Shown piece after piece: positions 33,288 through 40,555 of a stretch of 56,201 nucleotides of DNA. The position numbers and the translations under genes were made by a program. This DNA comes from Symplocastrum torsivum CPER-KK1 (GTDB taxonomy: Bacteria > Cyanobacteriota > Cyanobacteriia > Cyanobacteriales > Coleofasciculaceae). Numbering within the stretch: position 1 is the first letter of the stretch; each line of letters opens with the position of its first letter. The stretch lies in the NCBI GenBank assembly GCA_019358875.1, contig JAHHIF010000054.1, positions 1 through 56,201 on the forward strand, given 5' to 3'. The notes beneath the pieces were generated by a model. It ran no database searches. It was given only the letters and a program-made list of their open reading frames with translations, and was not told the origin of the DNA.

Positions 33288-34049
33288 ATGTATGATGATG
33301 ACGATCTAAGCCTACTTGATACGGCGGATGAGCTAGAAGAAAGCCCTCTGGATAACTTAGAGCCAGTTGATGCCGAATCAGAGGCTCATAAGCCCAATCC
33401 AGAAGCGATGCTTGCCCTTTTGACGGCACCAGAAACGCCGCAACGGATGCTGGCGGCGAGAGCCTTTTGTGAACTTCAGGATGAGCGGGCGATTCCTCAT
33501 CTGATTGGACTGTTGACTGATGTTTGTCCCTTAGTGCGGGTGAGTGCTGCCTATGCGCTTGGACGTAATCCGAGTCCAAGTGCTGTAGAGCCATTGATTA
33601 ATCAGCTTAATTGCGATTGGAATGGTTATGTCCGTAAAGGCGTTGTTTGGGCATTAGGTAATTGTCGCGATCGCCGTAGCTTACCCTCTCTCACTGACGC
33701 GCTAAAAACGGATATTTCAGCCGTGCGTTTGTGGGCAGCTAGTTCTCTAGCGCAGATGGCTGAGTTGGCATATGAAGATATTGTTGCCTCAATTCCGCCA
33801 CTTATTACTGCCCTCAGGCAAGACCCTATAGCTGCCGTGCGGAGTAATTGTGCTTGGTCATTAGGACAACTGTGTCGGCAACTTCCGTCTAATGCTGTCT
33901 ATGCGGGTGCAATTGATGCCTTAATTGAAGCCTTTGCTGAAGATGAAGATATGGGAGTTCAGGAAGATGCCAAGGCTGCACTTTTGAGAGTAGGGGACCC
34001 TCGTGGGCTTCAAATGGTCGAGTCGTTGGAGTTAGAGGGGTTGTTATAG
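33288..34049 (+). CDS. HEAT-repeat protein
   Basis: A 253-residue soluble protein with an acidic N-terminal stretch (DDDDLSLLDTADELEE) followed by about five HEAT-like repeats of the PBS-lyase type, for example RAIPHLIGLLTD...VRVSAAYALGRN and AVEPLINQL...VRKGVVWALGN. Such proteins serve as protein-interaction modules; some are phycobilin lyases, but the catalytic features of CpcE/CpcF cannot be judged here and no phycobiliprotein gene is near. It diverges from the zinc-ribbon protein gene with 205 bases between them. Confidence 0.85.
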   Translation: MYDDDDLSLLDTADELEESPLDNLEPVDAESEAHKPNPEAMLALLTAPETPQRMLAARAFCELQDERAIPHLIGLLTDVCPLVRVSAAYALGRNPSPSAVEPLINQLNCDWNGYVRKGVVWALGNCRDRRSLPSLTDALKTDISAVRLWAASSLAQMAELAYEDIVASIPPLITALRQDPIAAVRSNCAWSLGQLCRQLPSNAVYAGAIDALIEAFAEDEDMGVQEDAKAALLRVGDPRGLQMVESLELEGLL

Positions 34050-34326
34050 GCAGAAGGCAGAAGGCAGAGAATGACGGGTCTTGGCTTCAATATATAGCTT
34101 TGTTCTATTTGCCTTGCCGACTGCTATAGCAGAAATCCCCAATCTTTAATCTTCGATCCCAATTGTGTGCCAGTTGAAAAGGCGGAACGTAGACCTTTGG
34201 CACGGAATTTCTCATTAGGTAGCATTACCAAGAAACATCCGGTTGGGTGAATCAGTCAGATGAAGTACGGTTATTATCACCTGACGTAATCTAATCAATG
34301 AAAATCGAGATAGAGGAGTGCCTACG

Positions 34327-34467
34327 ATGTTCAAAAGACTTCTCCAAGCCGCTACTATTACATTTGTGCTTAACCTCATAGCACACATGAATCCCACCAC
34401 TACTCAGCCCTCAGCCGTTTCTCCGGCGCTAGAAGTCCCGCAAAAAATACTAATAGGTTTGCGATAG
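34327..34467 (+). CDS. 46-residue small exported or membrane peptide
   Basis: ATG 34327 is preceded by GAGGAG eight bases upstream, a good ribosome-binding site. The product begins MFKRLLQAATITFVLNLIA, a short basic start followed by a hydrophobic segment like a signal peptide, and continues with a Thr/Pro/Ser-rich stretch (HMNPTTTQPSAVSPALEVP) to TAG at 34465. No known family. Short length makes it uncertain, but the start signals are better than for most short frames here. Confidence 0.5.
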   Translation: MFKRLLQAATITFVLNLIAHMNPTTTQPSAVSPALEVPQKILIGLR

Positions 34468-34492
34468 GGTAGTCCCTAACCGCAGCATCCGG

Positions 34493-35623
34493 TTATCTGG
34501 ATTTGAGTTCATCTAAGAGGGATTCAGCTTGTTTAACACCATCTTTGTTGCCCTGACTTTGGTAAAGGTCACGGGCTTTTTCTACAGCCGATATCGCTTC
34601 TCTGGTGCGATCGCGTTCTTTTAAAGCTACCGCTAAGTTGTAGAACGCTTGTGGGTTTTGGGGAGCGAGTTCAGTCAGGCGTCGATAGGCAACAATCGCT
34701 TCTAAATAGTTCTTTTGCTCCAGCATGAGTTCGCCAATGGCGGCATGGGCTTCCACTGCATTTGGTTCCGCAGAAGCCGCTCGTTGAAAGGCTTGCAAGG
34801 CTCCAGTGAAATCCTCTCGTGATTGCAGAATTTTGCCGATTTGGAGGTGAACTTGAGCATTGCGTGGGGCTAGGCGGGCTGCCTGTTCAAAAGCGCCTAG
34901 TCCAGCCGTCACATTACCCTCGCTCAAAAAAGCGTTTCCTAAACTTAGCTGTACACTGCCTTGACGGGGAGCGAGTGTTGCTGCCTGTTGAAGTGCCTTA
35001 ATCGCTTCCTGGGTGCGCCCATCCTGTAACAGTGCTGAACCCATCAGTTCATAAGCTTGGGCATTTCCTGGCTCAAATTCAACCACTCGTTGATAAGCAT
35101 CGACAGCGCCGTCATAGTCTTTCTGTCGCAGCAGCACAAAACCTAAACCTAAATAACTGTTGACGTTATTACTGTTGAGTCCAATGGCACGGCGATAGGC
35201 AGTAGCTGCACCAGCATTATCCTCAGTATTGGCAAGGCTGTAACCTAGCGCGTACTGAAATTCAGCGTTATTGGGGTCAAGTGCGATCGCTTGTTGATAA
35301 GCTTTGGCTGCTTCTCGAAAGTTACCCTGACGCGCTTGTAAGTAGCCAATACCGGAAAAAATCCTAGGATTTTGCCGATCTAGGGAGGCCGCTTGTTGAT
35401 AAGTTGCGATCGCTTGCTCATAATTCCCTGCATCTACCAACTCTCGCCCTCTACGAAGGAGTTCATTGAGCTGTTCGTTGGTTTGTCGTTGGCTCAGTAC
35501 CAAAGGTTGACTTGCGTGGACGGCTAGTAGCTGTGTGTTAAATAACCCAGTTAACAACAGGCTACTAACTAGAAACGGAATCTGTTTTTGCACAGTTAAT
35601 TTTCTCGTATGTATTCGGTGCAA
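34493..35623 (-). CDS. Secreted TPR-repeat protein
   Basis: A 376-residue protein with an N-terminal signal (QIPFLVSSLLLTGLFNTQLLA) and about nine tetratricopeptide repeats spanning residues 50-355, each recognisable by patterns such as AIATYQQAASLDRQNP and AYRRAIGLNSNN. It should act as a protein-binding scaffold in the periplasm. The client is unknown. The promoter side faces the divergent YbjQ gene. Confidence 0.88.
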   Translation of the reverse strand: MHRIHTRKLTVQKQIPFLVSSLLLTGLFNTQLLAVHASQPLVLSQRQTNEQLNELLRRGRELVDAGNYEQAIATYQQAASLDRQNPRIFSGIGYLQARQGNFREAAKAYQQAIALDPNNAEFQYALGYSLANTEDNAGAATAYRRAIGLNSNNVNSYLGLGFVLLRQKDYDGAVDAYQRVVEFEPGNAQAYELMGSALLQDGRTQEAIKALQQAATLAPRQGSVQLSLGNAFLSEGNVTAGLGAFEQAARLAPRNAQVHLQIGKILQSREDFTGALQAFQRAASAEPNAVEAHAAIGELMLEQKNYLEAIVAYRRLTELAPQNPQAFYNLAVALKERDRTREAISAVEKARDLYQSQGNKDGVKQAESLLDELKSR

Positions 35624-35744
35624 TTTCTCAGTGTTACGATTACGGAAGCCTTTGATCAGGAACTAATCGTCCTGGGAAAGGGCTTCCATCGTTGCCAGAA
35701 AACTGGCTCGAAATTCTCGAAGACGATTTTAAGATAGACAGTTG

Positions 35745-36080
35745 ATGATTGTAACAACAACGGATGTCATTCAAGGTGTAGTTATTGAAACATATTTGGG
35801 AATTGTTACGGCGGAGGTCGTTTATGGTACCAATGCCCTGCGAGATTTTTTTGCGGGAATTCGTGATGTAATTGGTGGGCGTACCAACAGTTATGAGCGG
35901 GTTTTTGAGAAAGGTCAGCAGGATGCGATCGCTGAATTACAACAACGTGCCCAACGCTTAGGTGCTGATGCTGTGATTGGCGTTGAAATCGACACAGGTA
36001 CGATAAATATTGACCAAAAAGGCGCACTGTTACTCATCACAGCTACTGGTACAGCGGTGAAGTTGGGGCGTAGGCTTTAA
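35745..36080 (+). CDS. YbjQ/UPF0145 family protein
   Basis: A 111-residue protein of the UPF0145 (YbjQ) family. Typical features are the opening MIVTTTDVIQG, the central GGRTNSYERVFEKGQQDAI and the ending LGADAVIGVEID. Members form pentameric rings; a heavy-metal link has been proposed but function is not established. ATG 35745 is preferred over the TTG directly before it. The gene is single, with no partner. Confidence 0.9.
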   Translation: MIVTTTDVIQGVVIETYLGIVTAEVVYGTNALRDFFAGIRDVIGGRTNSYERVFEKGQQDAIAELQQRAQRLGADAVIGVEIDTGTINIDQKGALLLITATGTAVKLGRRL

Positions 36081-36144
36081 TTTTTAGCAGCTAGGTCTTT
36101 TAAATTTCTACTCTAATTGTTCAACTACTTAAAGCCTGCTTAAT

Positions 36145-36807
36145 TTAAGAACGTGCATAGCGTCCAATGAGTTCGGCAGCAGCAAGAATATGACCATTCA
36201 TTGCTGCCTCTACCTTGGCTTTGGTCGCACCAGCCTCCAGTCCTAGTTCCCGGTCAAGGGCATAGAGTTTAAAAAAGTAGCGATGGACGCCTGTCGGTGG
36301 ACAAGGACCTCCATAACCGAAGTTGCCAAAATCATTTTTTCCTTGGATACCACCACCCGATAGCGTCGGTTCAGTGCCAACAGATTGAGGTAACTGGTTG
36401 ATTTCAGGGGGCAAATCGTAGAGAACCCAGTGGACAAAGGTTTGATCTGGAGCATCGGGGTCATCAACAATCAAAGCGAGGCTCTGGGTTCCTGCTGGTG
36501 GGGCATCCCAAGTGAGTTCTGGGGAGATATCTTGACCATCACAAGTGTATAGAAACGGAATCATCCCGTTGTCTATAAAAGCTGTACTCTCAATCTTCAT
36601 CGTCTTATTGACAGATTGTGTTTGCAACTGCGTTGAGGTTGAGCGGTTGCTGGTAGGCTTACAACTTGCCAGCAATAGCCCTATTAACCCCAGCAGATTA
36701 GCACTCCACTGTAGAAAGTCTCTTCGACCTATAGAGTTAGAGTTGATGGTTGATGAGATTATGGTCTCTAGCCAGCCTTGAGAGTGGTAGGGTAAACGGT
36801 GGCTCAT
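36145..36807 (-). CDS. PEBP-family (YbhB/YbcL) Tat-exported lipoprotein
   Basis: A 220-residue protein. Residues 28-50 hold a twin-arginine signal (GRRDFLQW) running into a lipobox-like LLASC, so the mature protein is probably exported folded and lipid-anchored. The remainder is a Raf-kinase-inhibitor-like PEBP domain with DGQDISPELTWDAPP, ALIVDDPDAPDQTFVHW and GVHRYFFKLYALD, which are the ligand-pocket motifs. Bacterial members bind small anions or phospholipids; a precise role is unknown. Confidence 0.9.
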   Translation of the reverse strand: MSHRLPYHSQGWLETIISSTINSNSIGRRDFLQWSANLLGLIGLLLASCKPTSNRSTSTQLQTQSVNKTMKIESTAFIDNGMIPFLYTCDGQDISPELTWDAPPAGTQSLALIVDDPDAPDQTFVHWVLYDLPPEINQLPQSVGTEPTLSGGGIQGKNDFGNFGYGGPCPPTGVHRYFFKLYALDRELGLEAGATKAKVEAAMNGHILAAAELIGRYARS

Positions 36808-36864
36808 TCCACAAAGGCGATCGCGTTTCCTTTGCTTATTCAGCAGGGGCTTTTAGTGTAGTTG

Positions 36865-36879
36865 AATAATAGAATTATT
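36865..36879. promoter_or_regulatory. Palindrome upstream of higBA
   Basis: AATAAT-AGA-ATTATT at 36865-36879 is a perfect inverted repeat 43 bases before the higB start. Type II antitoxins bind such sites to repress their own operon, so this is a candidate operator. Confidence 0.35.
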
Positions 36880-36921
36880 TTTTTATGATAAGACTCATTT
36901 AACTAAGGTAGGTTCTGGCTA

Positions 36922-37221
36922 ATGCACGTCATCAGCTACCGACGCTTGCGTGAATATAGTAAAAAGCACGGTAATTGTCGTGAGGCTTTAGATAGCTGGT
37001 ATAAAATTGCTAGCAAGGCAGATTGGTCTAACTTAGTTGAGGTTCAATCAGTTTTTCCAACAGCGGAAGCAGTCGGGAACTTTACTATATTTAACATTAA
37101 GGGCAATAACTACCGATTAATTGTGAGTATAGATTATGAAAGACAATTAATTTACATCAAATATATTCTGACTCATGCGGAATACGATAAGGATACCTGG
37201 AAAAATGACTCTTACTTTTAA
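36922..37221 (+). CDS. higB: HigB-family toxin (mRNA interferase)
   Basis: A 99-residue toxin of the HigB branch of the RelE/ParE superfamily, which cuts mRNA on the ribosome. The start MHVISYRRLREYSKKH, the middle VFPTAEAVGNFTIFNIKGNNYRLIV split by family pattern (NxxGNxYRLI), and the ending YIKYILTHAEYDK are HigB-like, including the conserved THAEYD. It is the first gene of a two-gene operon; its last 17 bases overlap the antitoxin gene, the toxin-first order typical of HigBA. Confidence 0.92.
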   Translation: MHVISYRRLREYSKKHGNCREALDSWYKIASKADWSNLVEVQSVFPTAEAVGNFTIFNIKGNNYRLIVSIDYERQLIYIKYILTHAEYDKDTWKNDSYF

Positions 37222-37606
37222 TCCAGATAAATATACTGAGTTACTGATTCAGCATCAACCAAAGCTGATTAGAACGGAAGAGGAAAATGAGAGAGCTTTG
37301 GCAATTGTAGAAGAGTTAATGCACCGTCCAAATCGGAGTCTAGAAGAAAATGAGCTTTATGAGTTACTCATCACTTTGATAGAAAAGTTTGAGCGAGAGT
37401 TTTATTCACCTGGAGAAGCTTCTACTCCCCATTCGATACTACTTTTCTTGATGGAGCAGCAAGATATAAAGCAGCAAGATTTGGTGGATGTTATTGGTTC
37501 TGAAGAGGTTGTTGCTGAAGTGATTGAGGGTAAGCAGGAGATAACGCAGGAGCAAGCTAAGGCTATGGGAGAATTTTTTAAGGTCAGTTCTAGTTTGTTT
37601 ATTTGA
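37205..37606 (+). CDS. higA: HigA-family antitoxin
   Basis: A 133-residue antitoxin. With ATG 37205 it overlaps higB by 17 bases. The C-terminal half has the XRE-like helix-turn-helix core FLMEQQDIKQQDLVDVIGS, then EVIEGKQEITQEQAKAMGEFF, while the N-terminal half (ELLIQHQPKLIRTEEENERAL) is the helical toxin-binding part of cyanobacterial HigA. It should neutralise HigB and repress the operon. Confidence 0.92.
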   Translation: MTLTFNPDKYTELLIQHQPKLIRTEEENERALAIVEELMHRPNRSLEENELYELLITLIEKFEREFYSPGEASTPHSILLFLMEQQDIKQQDLVDVIGSEEVVAEVIEGKQEITQEQAKAMGEFFKVSSSLFI

Positions 37607-37638
37607 CAATTGCTTTGCCTTATTTCTGTGCGTGTTAC

Positions 37639-38172
37639 TCAAGCCGTAAGTTGGGATTGATTCTCCCAAAATTTGTCTCCCTTGGCTGCTAGAAACTTAC
37701 TCAAGAAACTTTCTAAGGAGTTGGCGGCAAGATACCATTCTTCACGAGAATCCAAAGGTAGTGCAATTATCACGTTGCTGAAGTCTGGGGAAGTCGGATC
37801 GCACCTCAGTACCAAAAGGTCTGCATCACCCAGAAACTCACCAACGATTAAGTCTCCTGGATAGAAATCTTCTTTTCTTTGGGCAATCCGTTTTTCTTGC
37901 TCGGTAATAACTTGATTGGCAGACCAAAATATCAAACCCCACTGCCCATAGGTTATATCCTCAAACAGACGTAAGCCGGATGTTTTATCCCAGAGGTGGA
38001 TGATAGCTGAGGGCAAAGTAATTCCCAGAGACTCCTCAAATGCTTTTTTATCCCAAGGTTGGGGTGGTAGAACCTGACAATGCATTGACATTGGGATCGA
38101 CACATCTGGAGAATCGACAACGCCTATGGATTCAATGGTATGGATTAACTTTTCGATGTCTTGCTCGTTCAT
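37639..38172 (-). CDS. SUKH (SMI1/KNR4) family immunity protein
   Basis: A 177-residue protein of the SUKH superfamily, judged from KAFEESLGITLPSAIIHLW, followed by LFEDITYGQWGLIFWSANQV and the acidic-hydrophobic pattern to the end. SUKH proteins are common immunity proteins of polymorphic nuclease toxins. The HNH toxin gene lies 9 bases upstream on the same strand, the usual toxin-then-immunity order. It should bind and inhibit that nuclease. Confidence 0.85.
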   Translation of the reverse strand: MNEQDIEKLIHTIESIGVVDSPDVSIPMSMHCQVLPPQPWDKKAFEESLGITLPSAIIHLWDKTSGLRLFEDITYGQWGLIFWSANQVITEQEKRIAQRKEDFYPGDLIVGEFLGDADLLVLRCDPTSPDFSNVIIALPLDSREEWYLAANSLESFLSKFLAAKGDKFWENQSQLTA

Positions 38173-38181
38173 AGTTGGTTG

Positions 38182-38496
38182 CTACCAGTCCCGCCAGAAG
38201 GAATTGAATTCATCAATGTGAACCTGTCTCAAAACAGGGACAAGATTGTCGAAATCGTTGGTTCCACCGTATTCTCTGGGCTTGATGTGGTGGATATCAT
38301 ATGGCTTCCAGCCTCCGGGAGGGGTGTCGTAACCTCTGCGATACCATTCTGCGATATACTCCCCTCGCTCTTTTCTTCCCCACGGTACTCTGTCGGACTT
38401 CGGAACTTTAACTATATCCCCCGATGGAAACGGGATTGGGTTGTTTGTTCTTGGGTCAATGACAGAGGGATAGGGTTTGCCAGCCCGGTTTACCAT
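38182..38496 (-). CDS. Orphan HNH/ENDO VII nuclease toxin tip
   Basis: A 104-residue protein that looks like the detached C-terminal toxin module of a polymorphic toxin. It starts VNRAGKPYPSVIDPRT, which in such toxins follows the pre-toxin region, and ends with DIHHIKPREYGGTNDFDNLV and VHIDEFNSFWRDW. HH-x13-N-x8-H resembles colicin-type HNH nucleases. In frame upstream of the start are two stop codons, and there is no delivery or repeat region, so the large N-terminal part is absent. No clear ribosome-binding site precedes the ATG. It is either a displaced orphan cassette or a small nuclease on its own. Its neighbour is a SUKH immunity protein. Confidence 0.8.
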   Translation of the reverse strand: MVNRAGKPYPSVIDPRTNNPIPFPSGDIVKVPKSDRVPWGRKERGEYIAEWYRRGYDTPPGGWKPYDIHHIKPREYGGTNDFDNLVPVLRQVHIDEFNSFWRDW

Positions 38497-38557
38497 ATTG
38501 ATAGCATACCTAAATTATTACAGCCCAATCTTAAGGGCGAGTATTATTGTCTCGGAA

Positions 38558-38596
38558 GGTTGAAAGCATTCCACGGGTTGAATTTCAACGGTTGAA
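38558..38596. promoter_or_regulatory. Three GGTTGAA sites before the XRE fusion gene
   Basis: GGTTGAA occurs at 38558, 38576 and 38590, the middle copy forming the palindrome GTTGAA-T-TTCAAC (38577-38589). The last copy ends six bases before the ATG of the XRE-domain gene. The arrangement suggests an operator for that HTH protein, which could also control the divergent toxin gene. Confidence 0.4.
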
Positions 38597-38602
38597 TTTT
38601 AG

Positions 38603-39544
38603 ATGTACAAACCTAAAGAAGCTAAGTTATTTGGAGCGGCTCTAAAACAGTTACTACGTGAGAAAAACCTGAGTGATCGACAGTTTGCCAAACAAGCTGG
38701 ACTACAACAGAGCTACGTGAGTAAACTTCTCAATCCCAAGCCAGGAAATGAAATTGCAGAACCTAGAAAAAAAACACGTCAGCAACTTGCACAGGGATTA
38801 GGAATTACAGAACAAGAGTTACTGGAACAAATTGATCGATATAGTGACTCGGCAGCCGGAAAAACAATATTTGCTTCTCCTGGTTTAGCTAAAAGTGAAG
38901 AGGCGATCGCCAAGCCGCCCCAAGAATCAGTAGAGAGCAAGGCGGGTTCAGGGGAGAATTTGATGTCTTTAGCTACTAAGATGTTTGAGCAACTTGGTTT
39001 TAACCAAAAGTTTAAGATTAACAGAGCATTTCAAGACGTAGGGTATCAGCTCAAGAATTACGAAAAAAAAGCTAACTCGCATCAACTCATTCTATCGCAA
39101 CGTAAAGATGGTATATGCATTTCTATTCGTCAAGATATCTTAGACCCACATTTATTGAACCTGAAGTATTGGAAATACACTTTTGTGTTAGGAGAGGCAG
39201 ATCTTTTTACAAAAGCAAGGCTCTTAGTATTACCTAGTAAAAAAGATATCTTCTTAAACTCACTTCACCGTAACTATTGGAACTCATTGCAAGCTGAAAA
39301 AAAAACAGTAGGTGACTTTCAACTCAATACTTGTTATTGGGAATATGATGATCCCCCCATGTGTGTCGCTGCCCCTAGCCTTCTTTTGGATGAATTTAAC
39401 CTCGATACTCTGAGTGAAAGCGACACATACTTAGTAGTCAATTACGATAAACTTTCTCCTGAAAACTGGCAGGTATGTATCAACTCAAGTGAAGTTCTAC
39501 AAGAATTTATAAGTTATTTCACAAAAAAATTAATAGAGATTTAA
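38603..39544 (+). CDS. XRE-family HTH protein fused to an unknown C-terminal domain
   Basis: A 313-residue protein. Residues about 8-75 are an XRE/Cro-type helix-turn-helix (LKQLLREKNLSDRQFAKQAG, then QQSYVSKLLNP). A linker of about 50 residues follows, then about 180 residues with no family I recognise: LATKMFEQLGFNQKF, SHQLILSQRKDGICI, a Trp/Tyr-rich centre (LKYWKYTFVLGEAD, HRNYWNSLQAEK) and CYWEYDDPPMCVAAPSLLL. There is no membrane segment. It diverges from the orphan toxin and follows the toxin-immunity pair; it may sense or regulate something linked to that cassette, or be an antiphage-type effector with an HTH domain. Confidence 0.75.
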   Translation: MYKPKEAKLFGAALKQLLREKNLSDRQFAKQAGLQQSYVSKLLNPKPGNEIAEPRKKTRQQLAQGLGITEQELLEQIDRYSDSAAGKTIFASPGLAKSEEAIAKPPQESVESKAGSGENLMSLATKMFEQLGFNQKFKINRAFQDVGYQLKNYEKKANSHQLILSQRKDGICISIRQDILDPHLLNLKYWKYTFVLGEADLFTKARLLVLPSKKDIFLNSLHRNYWNSLQAEKKTVGDFQLNTCYWEYDDPPMCVAAPSLLLDEFNLDTLSESDTYLVVNYDKLSPENWQVCINSSEVLQEFISYFTKKLIEI

Positions 39545-39722
39545 TTGTAAAATTTACCTTTTTAATAAACTGACTGTACTCAAGTGTGTTGAACAACTGC
39601 AACAGGTAAAGAAAAGTGGAGGATGAACAGAGTAAGATTCTTCTCCATTGCTTTATGAGCGCACCCTCACTAAAAGCGTAATCACCAAAACCCACAGATT
39701 GTCAATAACGCTCATTACTTAC

Positions 39723-39962
39723 CTAGGCGTCCTCTGATTGCGATCGCGGCACTCCAAACTCATCAGGCATTTCTTCTAAAGTCCATTTCAGTAACCGACA
39801 AAGAGCTTTTATTTCGCGAGGCGTCATCTTTGGCTCGTATATACCTGTCTCCCAATTGCTGATGGTTTGATCAGTCTTACCCAGAGCTAGTGCAATGTCT
39901 CTTTGAGTTAAGCCTAATTCCTCTCTGCGCTTCCTCAGAGCCGACTCTCGTTCTTCTGTCAT
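39723..39962 (-). CDS. XRE-family transcriptional regulator
   Basis: A 79-residue protein with a helix-turn-helix of XRE type (RREELGLTQRDIALALGKTD, then TISNWETGIYEP). ATG 39962 is chosen over the TTG at 39971; GGAAG precedes it at good spacing. Three TCCAAGC sites directly upstream, one inside a palindrome, form a plausible autoregulatory operator that also faces the plus-strand genes at 40264-40924. Its target set is unknown. Confidence 0.85.
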   Translation of the reverse strand: MTEERESALRKRREELGLTQRDIALALGKTDQTISNWETGIYEPKMTPREIKALCRLLKWTLEEMPDEFGVPRSQSEDA

Positions 39963-39966
39963 TTCT

Positions 39967-40020
39967 TCCAAGCATAGTTATCCAAGCAGACTTGACAAGT
40001 TAATTCCAAGCGTGCTTGGA
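39967..40020. promoter_or_regulatory. TCCAAGC operator array upstream of the XRE regulator
   Basis: TCCAAGC occurs at 39967-39973, 39981-39987 and 40005-40011. The third forms TCCAAGC-GT-GCTTGGA (40005-40020), a perfect 7-bp inverted repeat; the second has a weaker inverted half CTTGACA at 39991. The first overlaps the likely ribosome-binding site of the XRE gene. This is the typical layout of an autorepressor operator. A further inverted pair, AGGTGAC (40044) and GTCACCT (40074), lies to the right. Confidence 0.55.
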
Positions 40021-40263
40021 TAATATAGATAGTACAAACGGGCAGGTGACCTAGAAAGCTACTGTCTGGCTTAGTCACCTTCAGACCTTCTAAGATACCT
40101 GTCCTTTGTTAGTGTCTTACATAAATTGTCACGCTTACCACCAACCAGCAGGTGTCTGGTAAATTCCGTTCGGCATTGAACGGCAACTGCCTGTTCTGGC
40201 TGGGTGTCATATCTGCAAAAACCAAGCATTGCGATCGCGAAAATGCGATCGCACAGAATCCCT

Positions 40264-40548
40264 ATGAGCTACAAAGACAAGCTGAATCCGTGGTGCATCA
40301 TCCGTGCCGTGTCCGATGTCCAGATGCGAATCGTCGGACGCTTTCGCCGTCGAGTTGACGCGGAGGGTCATCTAAGAATCTTGAAACAACTGATTCCAAA
40401 TGTTCCTTTTGAAATCATGTTTGATGTTACGCCAGAAGATGAAGACCTAACCCCCCAGCCCCCTTCCCTGCAAGGGAAGGGGGAGCATGAATCTAACTCC
40501 CCTCTCCTTGCAGGAGAGGGGCTGGGGGAGAGGTCAACCCAGGAGTAA
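40264..40548 (+). CDS. Small unknown protein with a repeat-derived C-terminus
   Basis: With ATG 40264 it has 94 residues. The first about 62 (KDKLNPWCIIRAVSDVQMRI, then GRFRRRVDAEGHLRILKQLI) are an uncharacterised protein type seen in cyanobacteria, basic and without a membrane segment. The last about 32 (TPQPPSLQGKG, SPLLAGEGLGERSTQE) are encoded by a double hairpin repeat, not by family sequence, so the original stop has probably been lost to an insertion. Longer frames to GTG 40204 add residues overlapping HIP1 sites and are not favoured. The next gene starts seven bases after it. Confidence 0.65.
   Translation: MSYKDKLNPWCIIRAVSDVQMRIVGRFRRRVDAEGHLRILKQLIPNVPFEIMFDVTPEDEDLTPQPPSLQGKGEHESNSPLLAGEGLGERSTQE
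40459..40521. repeat. Double hairpin dispersed repeat at the 3' end of a gene
   Basis: CCCCCTTCCCT (40459-40469) pairs perfectly with AGGGAAGGGGG (40473-40483), and CCCCTCTCCT (40499-40508) with AGGAGAGGGG (40512-40521), each around a three-base loop. The unit extends to about 40535. It is coding in the preceding gene, and related repeat sequence is inserted in the S9 peptidase gene at 20283-20345. Confidence 0.8.
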
Positions 40549-40555
40549 AGCCATC

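Noticed and set aside
38161..38595. 144-codon plus-strand frame over the toxin gene
   Set aside because: It is antisense to the HNH toxin, whose motif is convincing; the plus-strand product has no recognisable pattern.
40152..40358. 68-codon frame upstream of the two small genes
   Set aside because: Runs through HIP1 sites and overlaps the better supported frame from 40264; composition not protein-like.
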